64,000 bases of DNA from Lachnospiraceae bacterium. GTDB taxonomy: Bacteria > Bacillota > Clostridia > Lachnospirales > Lachnospiraceae. The DNA lies in contig JAUNIX010000012.1 of the NCBI GenBank assembly GCA_030523275.1, forward strand, positions 24,265 through 88,264, written 5' to 3'. Positions within the stretch are counted from its first letter, which is position 1, and every line of letters begins with the position of its first letter. This document shows, in pieces, positions 17,598-27,108 of the stretch. Below the pieces are notes generated by a model. That model saw only the letters and a list, made by a program, of their open reading frames with translations. It had not been told where the DNA came from and searched no databases. The position numbers and the translations under genes were made by a program.

Positions 17598-17618
17598 TTG
17601 AATGAAAGGGGATCTTAA

Positions 17619-18047
17619 ATGAATGCGATGGAAAGTAGGTATTCGCCATTGATCAAGGCGCTTAGTGAAACCATAGAAAAAAAGGCAAATAATAAACTGT
17701 CTGCATATGGAGTGACCGCATCGCAGATGCATATTCTGATGGCACTTCATCATTCAGAATCAGGTGTGTATTCGCTAAAAGAATTAGAAAAAATGTTTCA
17801 TGTAGCCCAGGCAACCATTGTCGGAATCGTTTCCCGGCTGGAAGCAAAAGGGCTTGTTTTTCGATTTTCTGATCATAATGATAAGAGAAGGAAGAGTGTA
17901 AAGCTGACTTCAAGAGGGTTGGAATTGGGAAGTCAGGCAGAAAAAGAAATAGAAGATATTGGGGTGTGGTTGACATCTGATTTAGATACAGATGAGAAGA
18001 AAGAATTTCTGCGATTATTGCAGAAAGTATACAAAACAATTATATAG
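17619..18047 (+). CDS. MarR family regulator
   Basis: A 142-residue winged-helix regulator. Seen: a dimerisation N-terminus, the recognition region YSLKELEKMFHVAQATIVGIVSRLEAKGLV, and the wing FSDHNDKRRKSVKLTSRG. The palindrome over its promoter suggests autorepression. It lies 84 bases ahead of the giant activase gene on the same strand; an imperfect dyad in that gap (TTATCTAAGT near 18067 with ACTTTAGATAA near 18095) could be regulatory. Control of the activase is inference from position. Confidence 0.9.
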   Translation: MNAMESRYSPLIKALSETIEKKANNKLSAYGVTASQMHILMALHHSESGVYSLKELEKMFHVAQATIVGIVSRLEAKGLVFRFSDHNDKRRKSVKLTSRGLELGSQAEKEIEDIGVWLTSDLDTDEKKEFLRLLQKVYKTII

Positions 18048-18131
18048 AAATTCTATATAGTACTTTATCTAAGTGATTGTGATAAGCGATGGACTTTAGA
18101 TAATTGCTATAGTAGAAAAAGGAGAATAGAT

Positions 18132-21100
18132 ATGAGTTATGAAATGACAAAGGCGACATACTCTGTTGGAATTGATATTGGTTCCACGACGGTAAAAGTA
18201 ATTGTCATGGATAAAGAAGATCATATTGTATATGCAAAATACCAGAGACATTATGCGGATATTAAAGAAACAGTATTATCAATGCTCAAACAATTTTATC
18301 AACAGCAGGGAAATGTGTGCTGCACGATTGCTGTAACAGGAAGTGGAGGATTGAGCCTTGCCAAGGCAGCGAAGATGGAGTTTATCCAGGAGGTCATTGC
18401 TGTTACGACAGCGATCAAACGCGTCGTACCAGAAGCAGATGTCGTTGTGGAACTCGGTGGAGAAGATGCAAAGATTATCTTTTTTAAGAATGGTGTAGAT
18501 CAGAGGATGAATGGAATCTGTGCTGGTGGTACAGGAGCATTTATTGATCAGATGGCAGCACTTTTACAGACAGATGCATCGGGATTAAATGACTACGCGA
18601 AGTCATACAAAGAGATTTATCCAATTGCAGCTCGTTGTGGCGTGTTTGCAAAGAGTGACATTCAACCGCTGATCAACGATGGAGCTTCCCGAGAGGATTT
18701 GGCTGCCAGTATTTTCCAGGCAGTCGTCAATCAGACGATTAGTGGACTTGCATGTGGGCGAAAGATTTGTGGACATGTGGTATTCCTTGGTGGACCATTA
18801 TTTTTCTTATCTGAGCTTAGAGAAGCGTTTGTAAGAACTTTAGAACTGGCACCGGAGGAAGTACATTTTCCAGAAAATGCCCATTTATTTGCAGCTCAGG
18901 GAACGGCTATTTACAGCCAGAAGTTAGAACAATGTCAGCTTAGTGATGTCATCAAAAATATTGAACATCTAGATAGTGTATTATCAGAAACACATCGTCT
19001 TCCGGCATTATTTAAGAATAAGGAAGAATATGAAGAATTTGATAAGCGACAGAGTAACTATCATGTACATATTGGAAAATTAGAAGAATATAGAGGAAAT
19101 TGTTATCTGGGTATTGATGCTGGATCTACGACAACAAAAGTAGCATTGGTATCAGAGACAGGACAATTATTGTATTCTTTCTATAGTAGTAATAAAGGTG
19201 ATCCGATCGCAGTCACAAAAGAAGCCTTTCGAGAAATTCAAAGTCGGTTACATCCAGAAGCGAAGATTGCGTATTCTTGTTCCACTGGATATGGTGAATC
19301 CTTATTAAAAGATGCTTATCGCCTCGATGAAGGTGAAGTTGAGACGATTGCGCATTATTATGCAGCCCACTTTTTTGAACCAGAAGTGGATTGTATTTTA
19401 GACATTGGCGGACAGGATATGAAATGTATCAAGATTCGCGATGGAAGTGTTGATACGGTTATTTTAAATGAGGCATGTTCTTCCGGATGTGGTTCTTTTA
19501 TTGAGAATTTTGCCAATTCACTTGGTTATTCGGCCGAAGAATTTGCCAAGAAGGCATTATATGCATCCAGCCCGGTAGATTTGGGTACAAGATGTACTGT
19601 GTTTATGAATTCCAATGTAAAGCAGGCGCAAAAAGAAGGTGCGTCGGTGGGGGACATTGCGGCGGGACTTGCATATTCCGTTATTAAAAATGCATTATTT
19701 AAAGTAATTAAACTCACGGATGTCTCCTCACTTGGGAAAAATATCGTTGTTCAGGGTGGAACGTTTCATAATGATGCCGTTTTGAGAAGTTTTGAATTGA
19801 TTTCCGGACAGCAAGCCATTCGTCCGAATATTTCAGGATTAATGGGTGCGTTTGGGGCAGCGTTGATCGCACGAGAGAGATACGAGGGTCAAAAGACCAC
19901 GATGTTATCGTTGAATGAGATTTTAGATTTGTCATATCGCACTAAAATGGCGCATTGTAAAGGTTGCCAAAATCGATGCAGATTGACAGTCAATATGTTT
20001 TCCGGTGGACGGAAACATATTTCCGGTAACCGCTGTGAGAAAGGAATGCAATCGACTCATCAGCAGAAGTTAGCACCGAATTTATTTGAATATAAAAAAC
20101 AGAGGGTGTTTGATTATGAGCCTTTGTTAGAAAATGAGGCATATCGAGGAACAATCGGAATTCCGAGAGTTCTAAATATGTATGAGAACTATCCATTTTG
20201 GGCAGTATTTTTCAAAAAACTTGGTTTTCATGTTTTGTTATCGCCATTTTCAAGTCGTGATATCTTTCAGATGGGCATGGATTCTATACCGAGTGAATCA
20301 GAATGTTATCCGGCAAAACTGGTTCATGGACACATTGAATGGTTGATCTCCCAAGGTGTAAAGACAATTTTTTATCCGTGTGTTTTCTATGAACGTCAGG
20401 AACGAAAAGATACACAGAATCACTATAATTGTCCGATGGTTATTTCATATCCAGAAAATATAAGAAATAACGTGGAAAACTTAGAAACAAAACACATACG
20501 CTTTTTAGATCCGTTTCTTGCATTTACAGATGAAAAGGTACTTGGAAAACGTTTATGCGAGATTATGATGGATGAATTCCAGATAGAGAAAAAAGAGGTG
20601 CTGGCAGCGACTCATGAGGCGTGGCAAGAACTGTTACAGTGCAAAGCGGACATCTTGGAAGAAGGACGGAATGCACTGCGCTGGATGAAAGAACATAAGC
20701 GCCATGGAATTGTTTTGGCGGGACGTCCATATCATTTGGATCCGGAAATCAATCATGGTATTCCGGAAATGATTCAAAGCTATGGTTTTGCAGTTTTGAC
20801 AGAAGATAGTGTGGCGGGGCTTAGCAAACGAGAATTGAAATTGCGGGCGACAAACCAGTGGATGTATCATTCCAGATTATATGCAGCCGCAGAATATGTC
20901 AGTCGAAGAAAAAATTTGGATTTGATTCAGTTAAATTCGTTTGGCTGTGGTGTGGATGCGGTGACAACGGATCAAGTACAAGAATTATTAGAGCAGTCCG
21001 GAAAATTATATACATTATTAAAAATAGATGAAGTCAATAACTTGGGAGCAGCTAAGATTCGTGTTCGTTCCCTGATTGCGGCTCTAAAATTGCGTGAGAA

Positions 21101-22391
21101 AATCATATCTCTTGATCGTCCGCAGATTGAAGACTATGAGCGCGTAAAGTATACAAAGAAGATGCATGACGAGGGTTATACTATTTTGTGTACACAGATG
21201 GCACCGCTTCATTTTGATTTTTTGGAAGCTGCAATGAGAAGTTGTGGACATAAATTAGTTATGATGCGCAATGAATCGCCAAATGTCACTGAAATGGGAT
21301 TAAAATATGTAAACAACGATGCGTGTTATCCGGCTTTGATTGTCACTGGACAGATTATGGACGCGGTTTTATCGGGAGACTATGACACAGATCATTTGGC
21401 TGTGATGATGGTACAGACAGGTGGTGGCTGTCGTGCTTCTAATTATGTAGGTTTTATTCGAAAAGCATTAAAAGAAGCTGGTTATGGACAGATTCCGGTT
21501 ATCTCGATCAATGTCAATGGTATGGAGAAAAACAGTGGATTTCGTTATACGCCAAAGATGGCTGTAAAATGTTTGCAGGGTGTAATATATGGGGACGTCT
21601 TTATGCGTGTTTTATATCATACGAGACCCTATGAACTGGAAAAAGGTTCTGCAGATGCGTTATATGAAAAATGGAAACAAATCTGTGTGGAAGATATTTT
21701 AAAACCATCCCTTGGTGTCCAGAAGTTTTATAAAAATTGTGAAAATATCATCAAAGAATTTGATGAATTGCCACTAGATGAATCAATCAAAAAACCAAAA
21801 GTTGGAATTGTCGGTGAAGTACTGGTAAAATTTATGCCACTTGCCAACAATCATCTTGTGGATTTACTTGAGGATGAAGGCATGGAAGTAGTTATGCCTG
21901 ATTTTATCGAGTTTTTGGAATATTGCTTTTGGAATGCAATTTATCGTGAGCGATATTTAGGGGCTGGAAAAGCCGGTGCATATATGGCAAAGACCTGTAT
22001 AGCACTGATCGATTGCATTAGAAAGAAAATATTTGATGCGCTTGATGCAAGTAAACATTTTGAGAAACCGACAGAACTTAGTAAAATGCGAGAAGATGCA
22101 TCTAAGATATTGCAGATTGGAAATCAATGCGGGGAAGGTTGGTTTTTACCGGGAGAAATTATTGACCTGATTCGAAATCATGTTGATAATATTGTCTGTA
22201 TTCAGCCGTTTGGTTGTCTGCCAAATCATATTGTTGGAAAAGGTATTATTAAGAAGACAAAAGAACTTTATCCGCAGGCCAATATTGTGGCAATTGATTA
22301 TGATCCAAGCGCCAGCCAGGTAAATCAGTTAAATCGCTTGAAACTGATGTTGGAAAATGCGAAAGCAAAAATTGAGGCACATGCCTCCTAA
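18132..22391 (+). CDS. Giant acyl-CoA dehydratase activase (two BadF/BcrAD domains + DUF2229 + HgdB-like)
   Basis: A 1419-residue protein of the 2-hydroxyacyl-CoA dehydratase/benzoyl-CoA reductase activator group, which uses ATP to drive low-potential electron transfer through a [4Fe-4S] cluster. Two ASKHA ATPase domains: one begins at VGIDIGSTTVKV (12-23), the second at LGIDAGSTTTKV near 330. Each carries two cysteine sites where HgdC binds its cluster: GICAGGTGAF and AARCGVF in the first, EACSSGCGSF and GTRCTVF in the second, so one chain may mimic the usual homodimer. A cysteine-rich AHCKGCQNRC segment follows near 618, then DUF2229, then a C-terminal HgdB-like region. The physiological acceptor is unknown in this family. 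A MarR gene precedes it. Confidence 0.88.
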   Translation: MSYEMTKATYSVGIDIGSTTVKVIVMDKEDHIVYAKYQRHYADIKETVLSMLKQFYQQQGNVCCTIAVTGSGGLSLAKAAKMEFIQEVIAVTTAIKRVVPEADVVVELGGEDAKIIFFKNGVDQRMNGICAGGTGAFIDQMAALLQTDASGLNDYAKSYKEIYPIAARCGVFAKSDIQPLINDGASREDLAASIFQAVVNQTISGLACGRKICGHVVFLGGPLFFLSELREAFVRTLELAPEEVHFPENAHLFAAQGTAIYSQKLEQCQLSDVIKNIEHLDSVLSETHRLPALFKNKEEYEEFDKRQSNYHVHIGKLEEYRGNCYLGIDAGSTTTKVALVSETGQLLYSFYSSNKGDPIAVTKEAFREIQSRLHPEAKIAYSCSTGYGESLLKDAYRLDEGEVETIAHYYAAHFFEPEVDCILDIGGQDMKCIKIRDGSVDTVILNEACSSGCGSFIENFANSLGYSAEEFAKKALYASSPVDLGTRCTVFMNSNVKQAQKEGASVGDIAAGLAYSVIKNALFKVIKLTDVSSLGKNIVVQGGTFHNDAVLRSFELISGQQAIRPNISGLMGAFGAALIARERYEGQKTTMLSLNEILDLSYRTKMAHCKGCQNRCRLTVNMFSGGRKHISGNRCEKGMQSTHQQKLAPNLFEYKKQRVFDYEPLLENEAYRGTIGIPRVLNMYENYPFWAVFFKKLGFHVLLSPFSSRDIFQMGMDSIPSESECYPAKLVHGHIEWLISQGVKTIFYPCVFYERQERKDTQNHYNCPMVISYPENIRNNVENLETKHIRFLDPFLAFTDEKVLGKRLCEIMMDEFQIEKKEVLAATHEAWQELLQCKADILEEGRNALRWMKEHKRHGIVLAGRPYHLDPEINHGIPEMIQSYGFAVLTEDSVAGLSKRELKLRATNQWMYHSRLYAAAEYVSRRKNLDLIQLNSFGCGVDAVTTDQVQELLEQSGKLYTLLKIDEVNNLGAAKIRVRSLIAALKLREKIISLDRPQIEDYERVKYTKKMHDEGYTILCTQMAPLHFDFLEAAMRSCGHKLVMMRNESPNVTEMGLKYVNNDACYPALIVTGQIMDAVLSGDYDTDHLAVMMVQTGGGCRASNYVGFIRKALKEAGYGQIPVISINVNGMEKNSGFRYTPKMAVKCLQGVIYGDVFMRVLYHTRPYELEKGSADALYEKWKQICVEDILKPSLGVQKFYKNCENIIKEFDELPLDESIKKPKVGIVGEVLVKFMPLANNHLVDLLEDEGMEVVMPDFIEFLEYCFWNAIYRERYLGAGKAGAYMAKTCIALIDCIRKKIFDALDASKHFEKPTELSKMREDASKILQIGNQCGEGWFLPGEIIDLIRNHVDNIVCIQPFGCLPNHIVGKGIIKKTKELYPQANIVAIDYDPSASQVNQLNRLKLMLENAKAKIEAHAS

Positions 22392-22405
22392 AAAAGGAGA
22401 GAAAT

Positions 22406-23434
22406 ATGAATCAAAAACTAATCACTTTTATTGTTCCATGTTATAACTCAGAGGAATACATGGATATTTGTATTGAGAGTTTATTGACAGGTGGCGATAA
22501 GGTAGAAATTCTTGTTGTTAACGATGGATCTACGGATCGTACGGGAGAGATTGCAGCAGAATATGCAAGAAAATATCCAAATATCGTTCGAGTTTTAACA
22601 CAGGAAAATGGTGGTCATGGAGAGGGTATCAACCATGGACTTAGAGAAGCAACTGGTACTTATTTTAAAGTCGTTGATTCCGATGATTGGTTAGATGAAA
22701 CCGCTTTAAAAAGATTGATACAGCGTTTGATTTTATGTGAACGTAGGGGTGGTATTGATCTTATGGTTTGTAACTATGTCTATGGCCATAAAGATAATCC
22801 GAAATTAAATCGTACGATTCGTTATAAAAATGTATTTCCTCAAAATGGAATCTTTGGTTGGGAGCAGACAAAACCATTTTTGCCATGGCAGTATCTGACA
22901 TTACATTCTTGTATCCATAGAACACAAATTTTGCGTGACTGTAAATTGGAATTGCCAAAGCATACATTTTATGAAGACAATTTGTTTGTGTATACACCGC
23001 TTCCATATGTCAAACGTATCTGCTATATGAATATTGATTTATATCACTATTTAATCGGAAGGGAAGATCAGTCTGTTTCTGAGGAAGCACTGAAAAAGAA
23101 ATGTACGCATCAGATTTTGGTATCGAAAAAAATCTTTACTGCACATGACATCAAAGCAATTAAAAAGGAAAATCCGAAGCTTGCACGTTATATGCAGCAT
23201 GAGGTGAATTTCATGATGACCATTGCGACTGCATTTACACGTTTAAATAAAACAGAAGAAGCAGAAGCGTTAGTCAAAGAAATGTGGGATGAACTAGCAG
23301 AATACAATAAAAAAGATGCATGGAAGACACGACGCTTGTCGGTTGCAGCTTTTATTAACCTGCCAGGCAAATTAGGCAGAGATTTCGGTCTTTCTATGTA
23401 CCGTTTGTGTCATAAAATTGTACCGTTCAATTAA
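22406..23434 (+). CDS. Family 2 glycosyltransferase
   Basis: A 342-residue GT-A fold enzyme. Seen: TFIVPCYNSEEYMD at the N-terminus, VNDGSTDRTGEIA for nucleotide-sugar binding, GHGEGINHG, and the metal motif VVDSDDWLDE. Residues beyond about 200 are not conserved enough to suggest the acceptor. No transmembrane segment was noticed. It starts 14 bases after the activase stop behind AAAGGAGAG, so it is probably cotranscribed, though no functional link is evident. Confidence 0.88.
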   Translation: MNQKLITFIVPCYNSEEYMDICIESLLTGGDKVEILVVNDGSTDRTGEIAAEYARKYPNIVRVLTQENGGHGEGINHGLREATGTYFKVVDSDDWLDETALKRLIQRLILCERRGGIDLMVCNYVYGHKDNPKLNRTIRYKNVFPQNGIFGWEQTKPFLPWQYLTLHSCIHRTQILRDCKLELPKHTFYEDNLFVYTPLPYVKRICYMNIDLYHYLIGREDQSVSEEALKKKCTHQILVSKKIFTAHDIKAIKKENPKLARYMQHEVNFMMTIATAFTRLNKTEEAEALVKEMWDELAEYNKKDAWKTRRLSVAAFINLPGKLGRDFGLSMYRLCHKIVPFN

Positions 23435-23441
23435 ACAAGAA

Positions 23442-23520
23442 CAAAGCAGGCAAGTCCGCTTCGAACTTTTTAAATCACAAAAAAACAACGATTGTACAAG
23501 GGCTACAATCGTTGTTTTTT
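23442..23520 (+). terminator. Terminator after the glycosyltransferase, with motif B copy 3
   Basis: A perfect 17-bp hairpin (23480-23496 with 23504-23520) with A-tract and T-tract flanks works in both directions. Just before it, 23442-23466 is the reverse complement of motif B (GTTCGA-RGYGGACTTG). Confidence 0.8.
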
Positions 23521-23524
23521 ATTT

Positions 23525-23658
23525 ACGCGAAGGCACAAGGCAAGCGGAAACGACCCAGGTCGCCCTCTCTTACCGCGAGCGGTAATTCACCTTGTGCTTG
23601 CATTTCCATTTGCCGCCGCACGCGAACCGATGAAACTCGCAGAGCGTGTTTCGTTCGG
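23525..23658. other. GC-rich folded intergenic island
   Basis: Much richer in G and C than its surroundings and non-coding. GCACAAGG pairs with CCTTGTGC around two small hairpins (CGAC-CCAG-GTCG and TACCG-CGAG-CGGTA), giving a three-way junction. A second hairpin pairs AACCGA-TGAAAC with GTTTCG-T-TCGGTT. On the minus strand it contains CGCTCTGCGAG (23636-23646), close to the element A core. A frame crosses it (23492-23716) but has no gene-like features. Confidence 0.5.
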
Positions 23659-23659
23659 T

Positions 23660-24541
23660 TTATTCTACAATTTTAATATGATCTTCTCTGGCAAATACAG
23701 AAGAGAATTGTTTTAATCCAAATCTTCGTACAAATAATTCACATTTGCATAAAAATAAGAAATAAGGCATCAATCCTTCCCCGTATAATCCTTCGAAATT
23801 TCCCTGTCCTTTGGATATGATCAGATCCGCTTCATTTAGTACTTGTTTTGCAGTTTCGTTGATTGATTCCAGATCCGTGCCAGTCATTGGAGTTCCATTG
23901 TCGATACAATCGACGATTTCGGTAAGTCCGACTTCGCGTGCGTCTTCCATTGTTGCATCATTGAGTGCAAGTCCGCCACGGACAATGGCAGTGATATGTA
24001 ATTTAGGGTATTGTTCTTTTAATAGCTTCATAAATAATTTATCGATCACAATTTCACCGCAGTTATCGGTCAAATAAACAAGTTCCCTTGCCTTAGAAAG
24101 CTCGTGTTTGAAATTAATTAACTCTTCTTTGGATAATGACTCTTCGATTGCTTTTTGTAAAATATTTTCTAAAATAGAATCATCTACTTCACTCATTGCT
24201 CCAAAATCAATGAAATTTCCTGCACAGACATATTGAATACATGAGGCAATCATATCATCGGATTTGCGAATGTTTTCTTCAATGATCGATTCTTTTGATA
24301 GCATGTATTGATTGTATTTTTGTTTGATTGCGGAATAATCCATGATAGGTTCGTAGTATTCGTTATAAATTTCTTCAATTTTCATAAAAAGCCAAGGGGC
24401 AGACTGTGTCTGCCCATGGTCATATAATAATTTTAAAATTTTGTGTATATAGTCGGATTTTTTCTTCTCATCCTTAAATGGACGAATATTATTTACCTGT
24501 TTGTTTAGTAAGCAGGCAATACATGTGGAATTGGCATGCAT
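23660..24541 (-). CDS. DUF89 / ARMT1-like metal-dependent phosphatase
   Basis: A 293-residue protein of the DUF89 damage-control phosphatase family, thought to remove harmful sugar phosphates. Seen: N-terminal C-I-A-C pair, LTDNCGEIVIDKLF with the conserved Asp-Asn metal site, VRGGLALNDATMEDA, and ADLIISKGQGNFEGL, all family hallmarks. Lies 11 bases downstream of the metal-ATPase gene and likely shares its transcript. The GC-rich folded segment begins right after its stop codon. Substrate not predictable. Confidence 0.85.
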   Translation of the reverse strand: MHANSTCIACLLNKQVNNIRPFKDEKKKSDYIHKILKLLYDHGQTQSAPWLFMKIEEIYNEYYEPIMDYSAIKQKYNQYMLSKESIIEENIRKSDDMIASCIQYVCAGNFIDFGAMSEVDDSILENILQKAIEESLSKEELINFKHELSKARELVYLTDNCGEIVIDKLFMKLLKEQYPKLHITAIVRGGLALNDATMEDAREVGLTEIVDCIDNGTPMTGTDLESINETAKQVLNEADLIISKGQGNFEGLYGEGLMPYFLFLCKCELFVRRFGLKQFSSVFAREDHIKIVE

Positions 24542-24552
24542 TTTTACTTCCT

Positions 24553-27108
24553 CTACTTTCTTAAAATTCTGACGGAATTAATGATACAGATTACAGCCAC
24601 ACCGGTATCAGCAAATACAGCCATCCACATAGATGCAAATCCCAAAAGTCCTAAAATTAAGAAAATTGCTTTGACTGCTAATGCAAATACAATATTTTGT
24701 ACGGCAACACTGTTTGCTTTTTTGGCAATGCGGATTGCTTCTGGAATGGCAGAAAGTTTTGATGTCATGAATACGACATCAGCTGCCTCGATGGCGGCGT
24801 CAGCACCGCTTCCCATAGCTGCTCCACAGTCAGCACCAGCTAAAACAGGCGCATCGTTGATTCCATCGCCGACAAACATGACAGGTCCGTACTGTTTACG
24901 AAGTTTCTGTAATAAATCCAGTTTATCATTTGGCAGCAATTTTGCAAAGTATTCTTTGATACCTGTTTCGTTTGCAATGGCCTTTGCGCTGTCTTCGGAA
25001 TCTCCAGTTAACATGACTGTCTGGATGGAGGAATGGTTTAATTTGGCAATGGATTCTTTGGAATCATCTTTGATCGTATCGGAGATCAAGAAACATCCGG
25101 CAAATTCTCCATCGATTGCCAATAAAATTTCCGTACCGTATACTGTCTCCATTTCCGGAAGAGTAATCTGATAACGATCCATTAATTTATGGTTTCCGCA
25201 TAAAATTTCTTTGTTATCAATGACTGCGTGGATACCATGTCCCGCAATTTCTTCTATTTTAGAAGCATTTGGAATAGATATTTCTTTTTCTTTTGCTGCT
25301 GTGAGAATACTTTTTGCGATTGGATGTGTGGAATTTTGTTCACAGGCAGCTGCATATCCTAACAATTCTTCTTCCGAAGCCTGGTGGTAGGCTTTGACAG
25401 ATTGTAAAATGAAATTTCCTTCTGTAATGGTTCCCGTTTTATCCATAACGACCGCTTTGATGTCTTTTAATACTTCTAAAGAAGCACCGCCTTTAAATAA
25501 GATTCCTTGTCTGGACCCAAGTCCGATTCCAGAGAAAAAGGCCAAAGGTATGCTAAGTACGAGTGCGCATGGACAACTGATAACAAGGAACGTCAGTGCG
25601 GTATAAATCCAGTGTTCCCATTCACCTGTTAATATAGAAGGAATAACAGCCGTTGCGATTGCCACAAATACGACAAATGGAGTGTATACACGGGCAAATC
25701 TGGTAATAAAACGATCGATTTTTGGTTTATTGATCGTAGCATTCTCCATTGATTCCATGATACGGGTTACCATCGATTCATCTAATGCCTTTGTTACTTT
25801 TAATTTGATCACGCCTGTCTGGTTGACACAGCCAGATAATATTTCGTCACCTTTATGTGCAGTGACAGGAACGGGCTCTCCGGTTAATGCAGAGGTGTCA
25901 ATTTGGGTATTGCCATCGACAACAACGCCATCTAATGGAATACGATCACCAGGACGGATTAAGATAATCTGCCCCGGCCTTGCGTCTTCTGCTGGAATTT
26001 CATGTGTATGATCTCCATGAACGATGAGTACTGTTTCCGGACGCATATTGACCGTTTCCATAATGGAAGCACGACTTTTTTCGACCGCATAATCTTCAAA
26101 TGCTTCACCGATACGATAGAATAAAATAACACCAATTGCTTCCGGATATTCACCAATGAGCAATGCACCGACTGTCGCGATCGTCATTAAAAAGTTTTCG
26201 TCAAATAGTTGCCCTTTACCGATATGATGTAGGGATTCCTGAATGATTTCTTTTGCTAAAAATACATAGGAACATAAATATGCAATTAAAATGATATTTG
26301 CATCGCTGTTCGTGTGATTGAGAACAGTTGCAATGACACCGAATACAACACCGATAATAAAACGAATCTGTGATTGATCGAAAGATCTCTTTTCTTTTTT
26401 TACAGTCGCGGTCGTATTGCCGTGTTCGTGATGATGTTCATGCTCATGGTGATTATGATCATGTTCACAACCACAGTCGCAATGTTCGTCGTGTTCATGA
26501 TGTTCGTGCGTGTGACTGTGTTTTTTTGTATCTTTTGGCACAACAACAACCTGACTTTCGATGGAAGAACAGATTTCCTGAATTGTTTCAAGAAGGGAAT
26601 CGGGATCTTTGGCGGTCAGATTAAGTTGTTTTAAAGGATAAGAAATTGCTGCGGATTCAACACCGTCTACTTGATTGATCTTATCTTCCATTTTACCGGC
26701 ACAATGCGCACAACCAAGATTTTCTAGTGTATACTTTTTGGTAATCGCATGATGATGTTCATGTTCGCATCCGCAATCGCAGTGATCATCATGTTCATGA
26801 TGTTCATGGTGATGATGCTCGTGTTCACATCCACAATCACAGTGATCATCGTGTTCATGATGTTCGTGTGTATGACTATGTTTTTTGCTATCTTTTGGCA
26901 CAACAACAACCTGACTCTCAATGGAAGAACAGATTTCTTGAATTTTTTCAAGAAAAGCATCTGGATTTTCGGCAGTTACATTTAATTGTTTTAAAGGATA
27001 AGAAATTGCTGCGGATTCTATGCCATCTAACCGGTTGATTTTATCTTCCATTTTGCCGGCACAATGTGCACATCCTAAATTTTCTAATCTATATTTCTTT
27101 GTTGTCAT
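24553..27108 (-). CDS. P1B-type heavy-metal ATPase (Cd/Zn/Pb type) with duplicated His-rich N-terminus
   Basis: An 851-residue metal-exporting ATPase in the plasma membrane. The N-terminus has two HMA domains with CAHC sites (13-16 and 133-136), each followed by a His/Cys/Asp-rich linker; residues 3-100 and 123-220 are near copies 120 residues apart. Core motifs: CPC (512-514) in the ion-pathway helix, DKTGT with phospho-accepting D556, HP (595-596) and GDGIND (748-753). The CPC, His-rich linkers and CadC-like repressor point to zinc, cadmium, lead or cobalt rather than copper (inference). The start overlaps the repressor stop (ATGA), so the two are coupled. Confidence 0.93.
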   Translation of the reverse strand: MTTKKYRLENLGCAHCAGKMEDKINRLDGIESAAISYPLKQLNVTAENPDAFLEKIQEICSSIESQVVVVPKDSKKHSHTHEHHEHDDHCDCGCEHEHHHHEHHEHDDHCDCGCEHEHHHAITKKYTLENLGCAHCAGKMEDKINQVDGVESAAISYPLKQLNLTAKDPDSLLETIQEICSSIESQVVVVPKDTKKHSHTHEHHEHDEHCDCGCEHDHNHHEHEHHHEHGNTTATVKKEKRSFDQSQIRFIIGVVFGVIATVLNHTNSDANIILIAYLCSYVFLAKEIIQESLHHIGKGQLFDENFLMTIATVGALLIGEYPEAIGVILFYRIGEAFEDYAVEKSRASIMETVNMRPETVLIVHGDHTHEIPAEDARPGQIILIRPGDRIPLDGVVVDGNTQIDTSALTGEPVPVTAHKGDEILSGCVNQTGVIKLKVTKALDESMVTRIMESMENATINKPKIDRFITRFARVYTPFVVFVAIATAVIPSILTGEWEHWIYTALTFLVISCPCALVLSIPLAFFSGIGLGSRQGILFKGGASLEVLKDIKAVVMDKTGTITEGNFILQSVKAYHQASEEELLGYAAACEQNSTHPIAKSILTAAKEKEISIPNASKIEEIAGHGIHAVIDNKEILCGNHKLMDRYQITLPEMETVYGTEILLAIDGEFAGCFLISDTIKDDSKESIAKLNHSSIQTVMLTGDSEDSAKAIANETGIKEYFAKLLPNDKLDLLQKLRKQYGPVMFVGDGINDAPVLAGADCGAAMGSGADAAIEAADVVFMTSKLSAIPEAIRIAKKANSVAVQNIVFALAVKAIFLILGLLGFASMWMAVFADTGVAVICIINSVRILRK
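26449..27102 (-). repeat. In-frame tandem duplication of the metal-binding domain
   Basis: Bases 26809-27102 and 26449-26742 encode HMA plus linker copies offset by 360 bases. Nested inside, a 20-residue unit (HEHHEHDDHC plus DCGCEHEHHH) occurs at residues 81-100 and 101-120 and in diverged form at 201-220. Long stretches are identical at the DNA level, suggesting recent duplication or ongoing gene conversion. Confidence 0.85.

Noticed and set aside
23492..23716. 74-codon frame across the GC-rich island
   Set aside because: Starts inside a terminator hairpin and overlaps the DUF89 gene end; the sequence is better explained as folded non-coding DNA.
24536..25171. 211-codon plus-strand frame under the metal ATPase gene
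   Set aside because: It lies fully opposite the conserved ATPase sequence, which has intact motifs; no ribosome binding site or family resemblance.
26400..27100. Regular repeats that might suggest a CRISPR array
   Set aside because: They are in-frame His-rich codons of the ATPase; spacing and spacers do not fit a CRISPR array.
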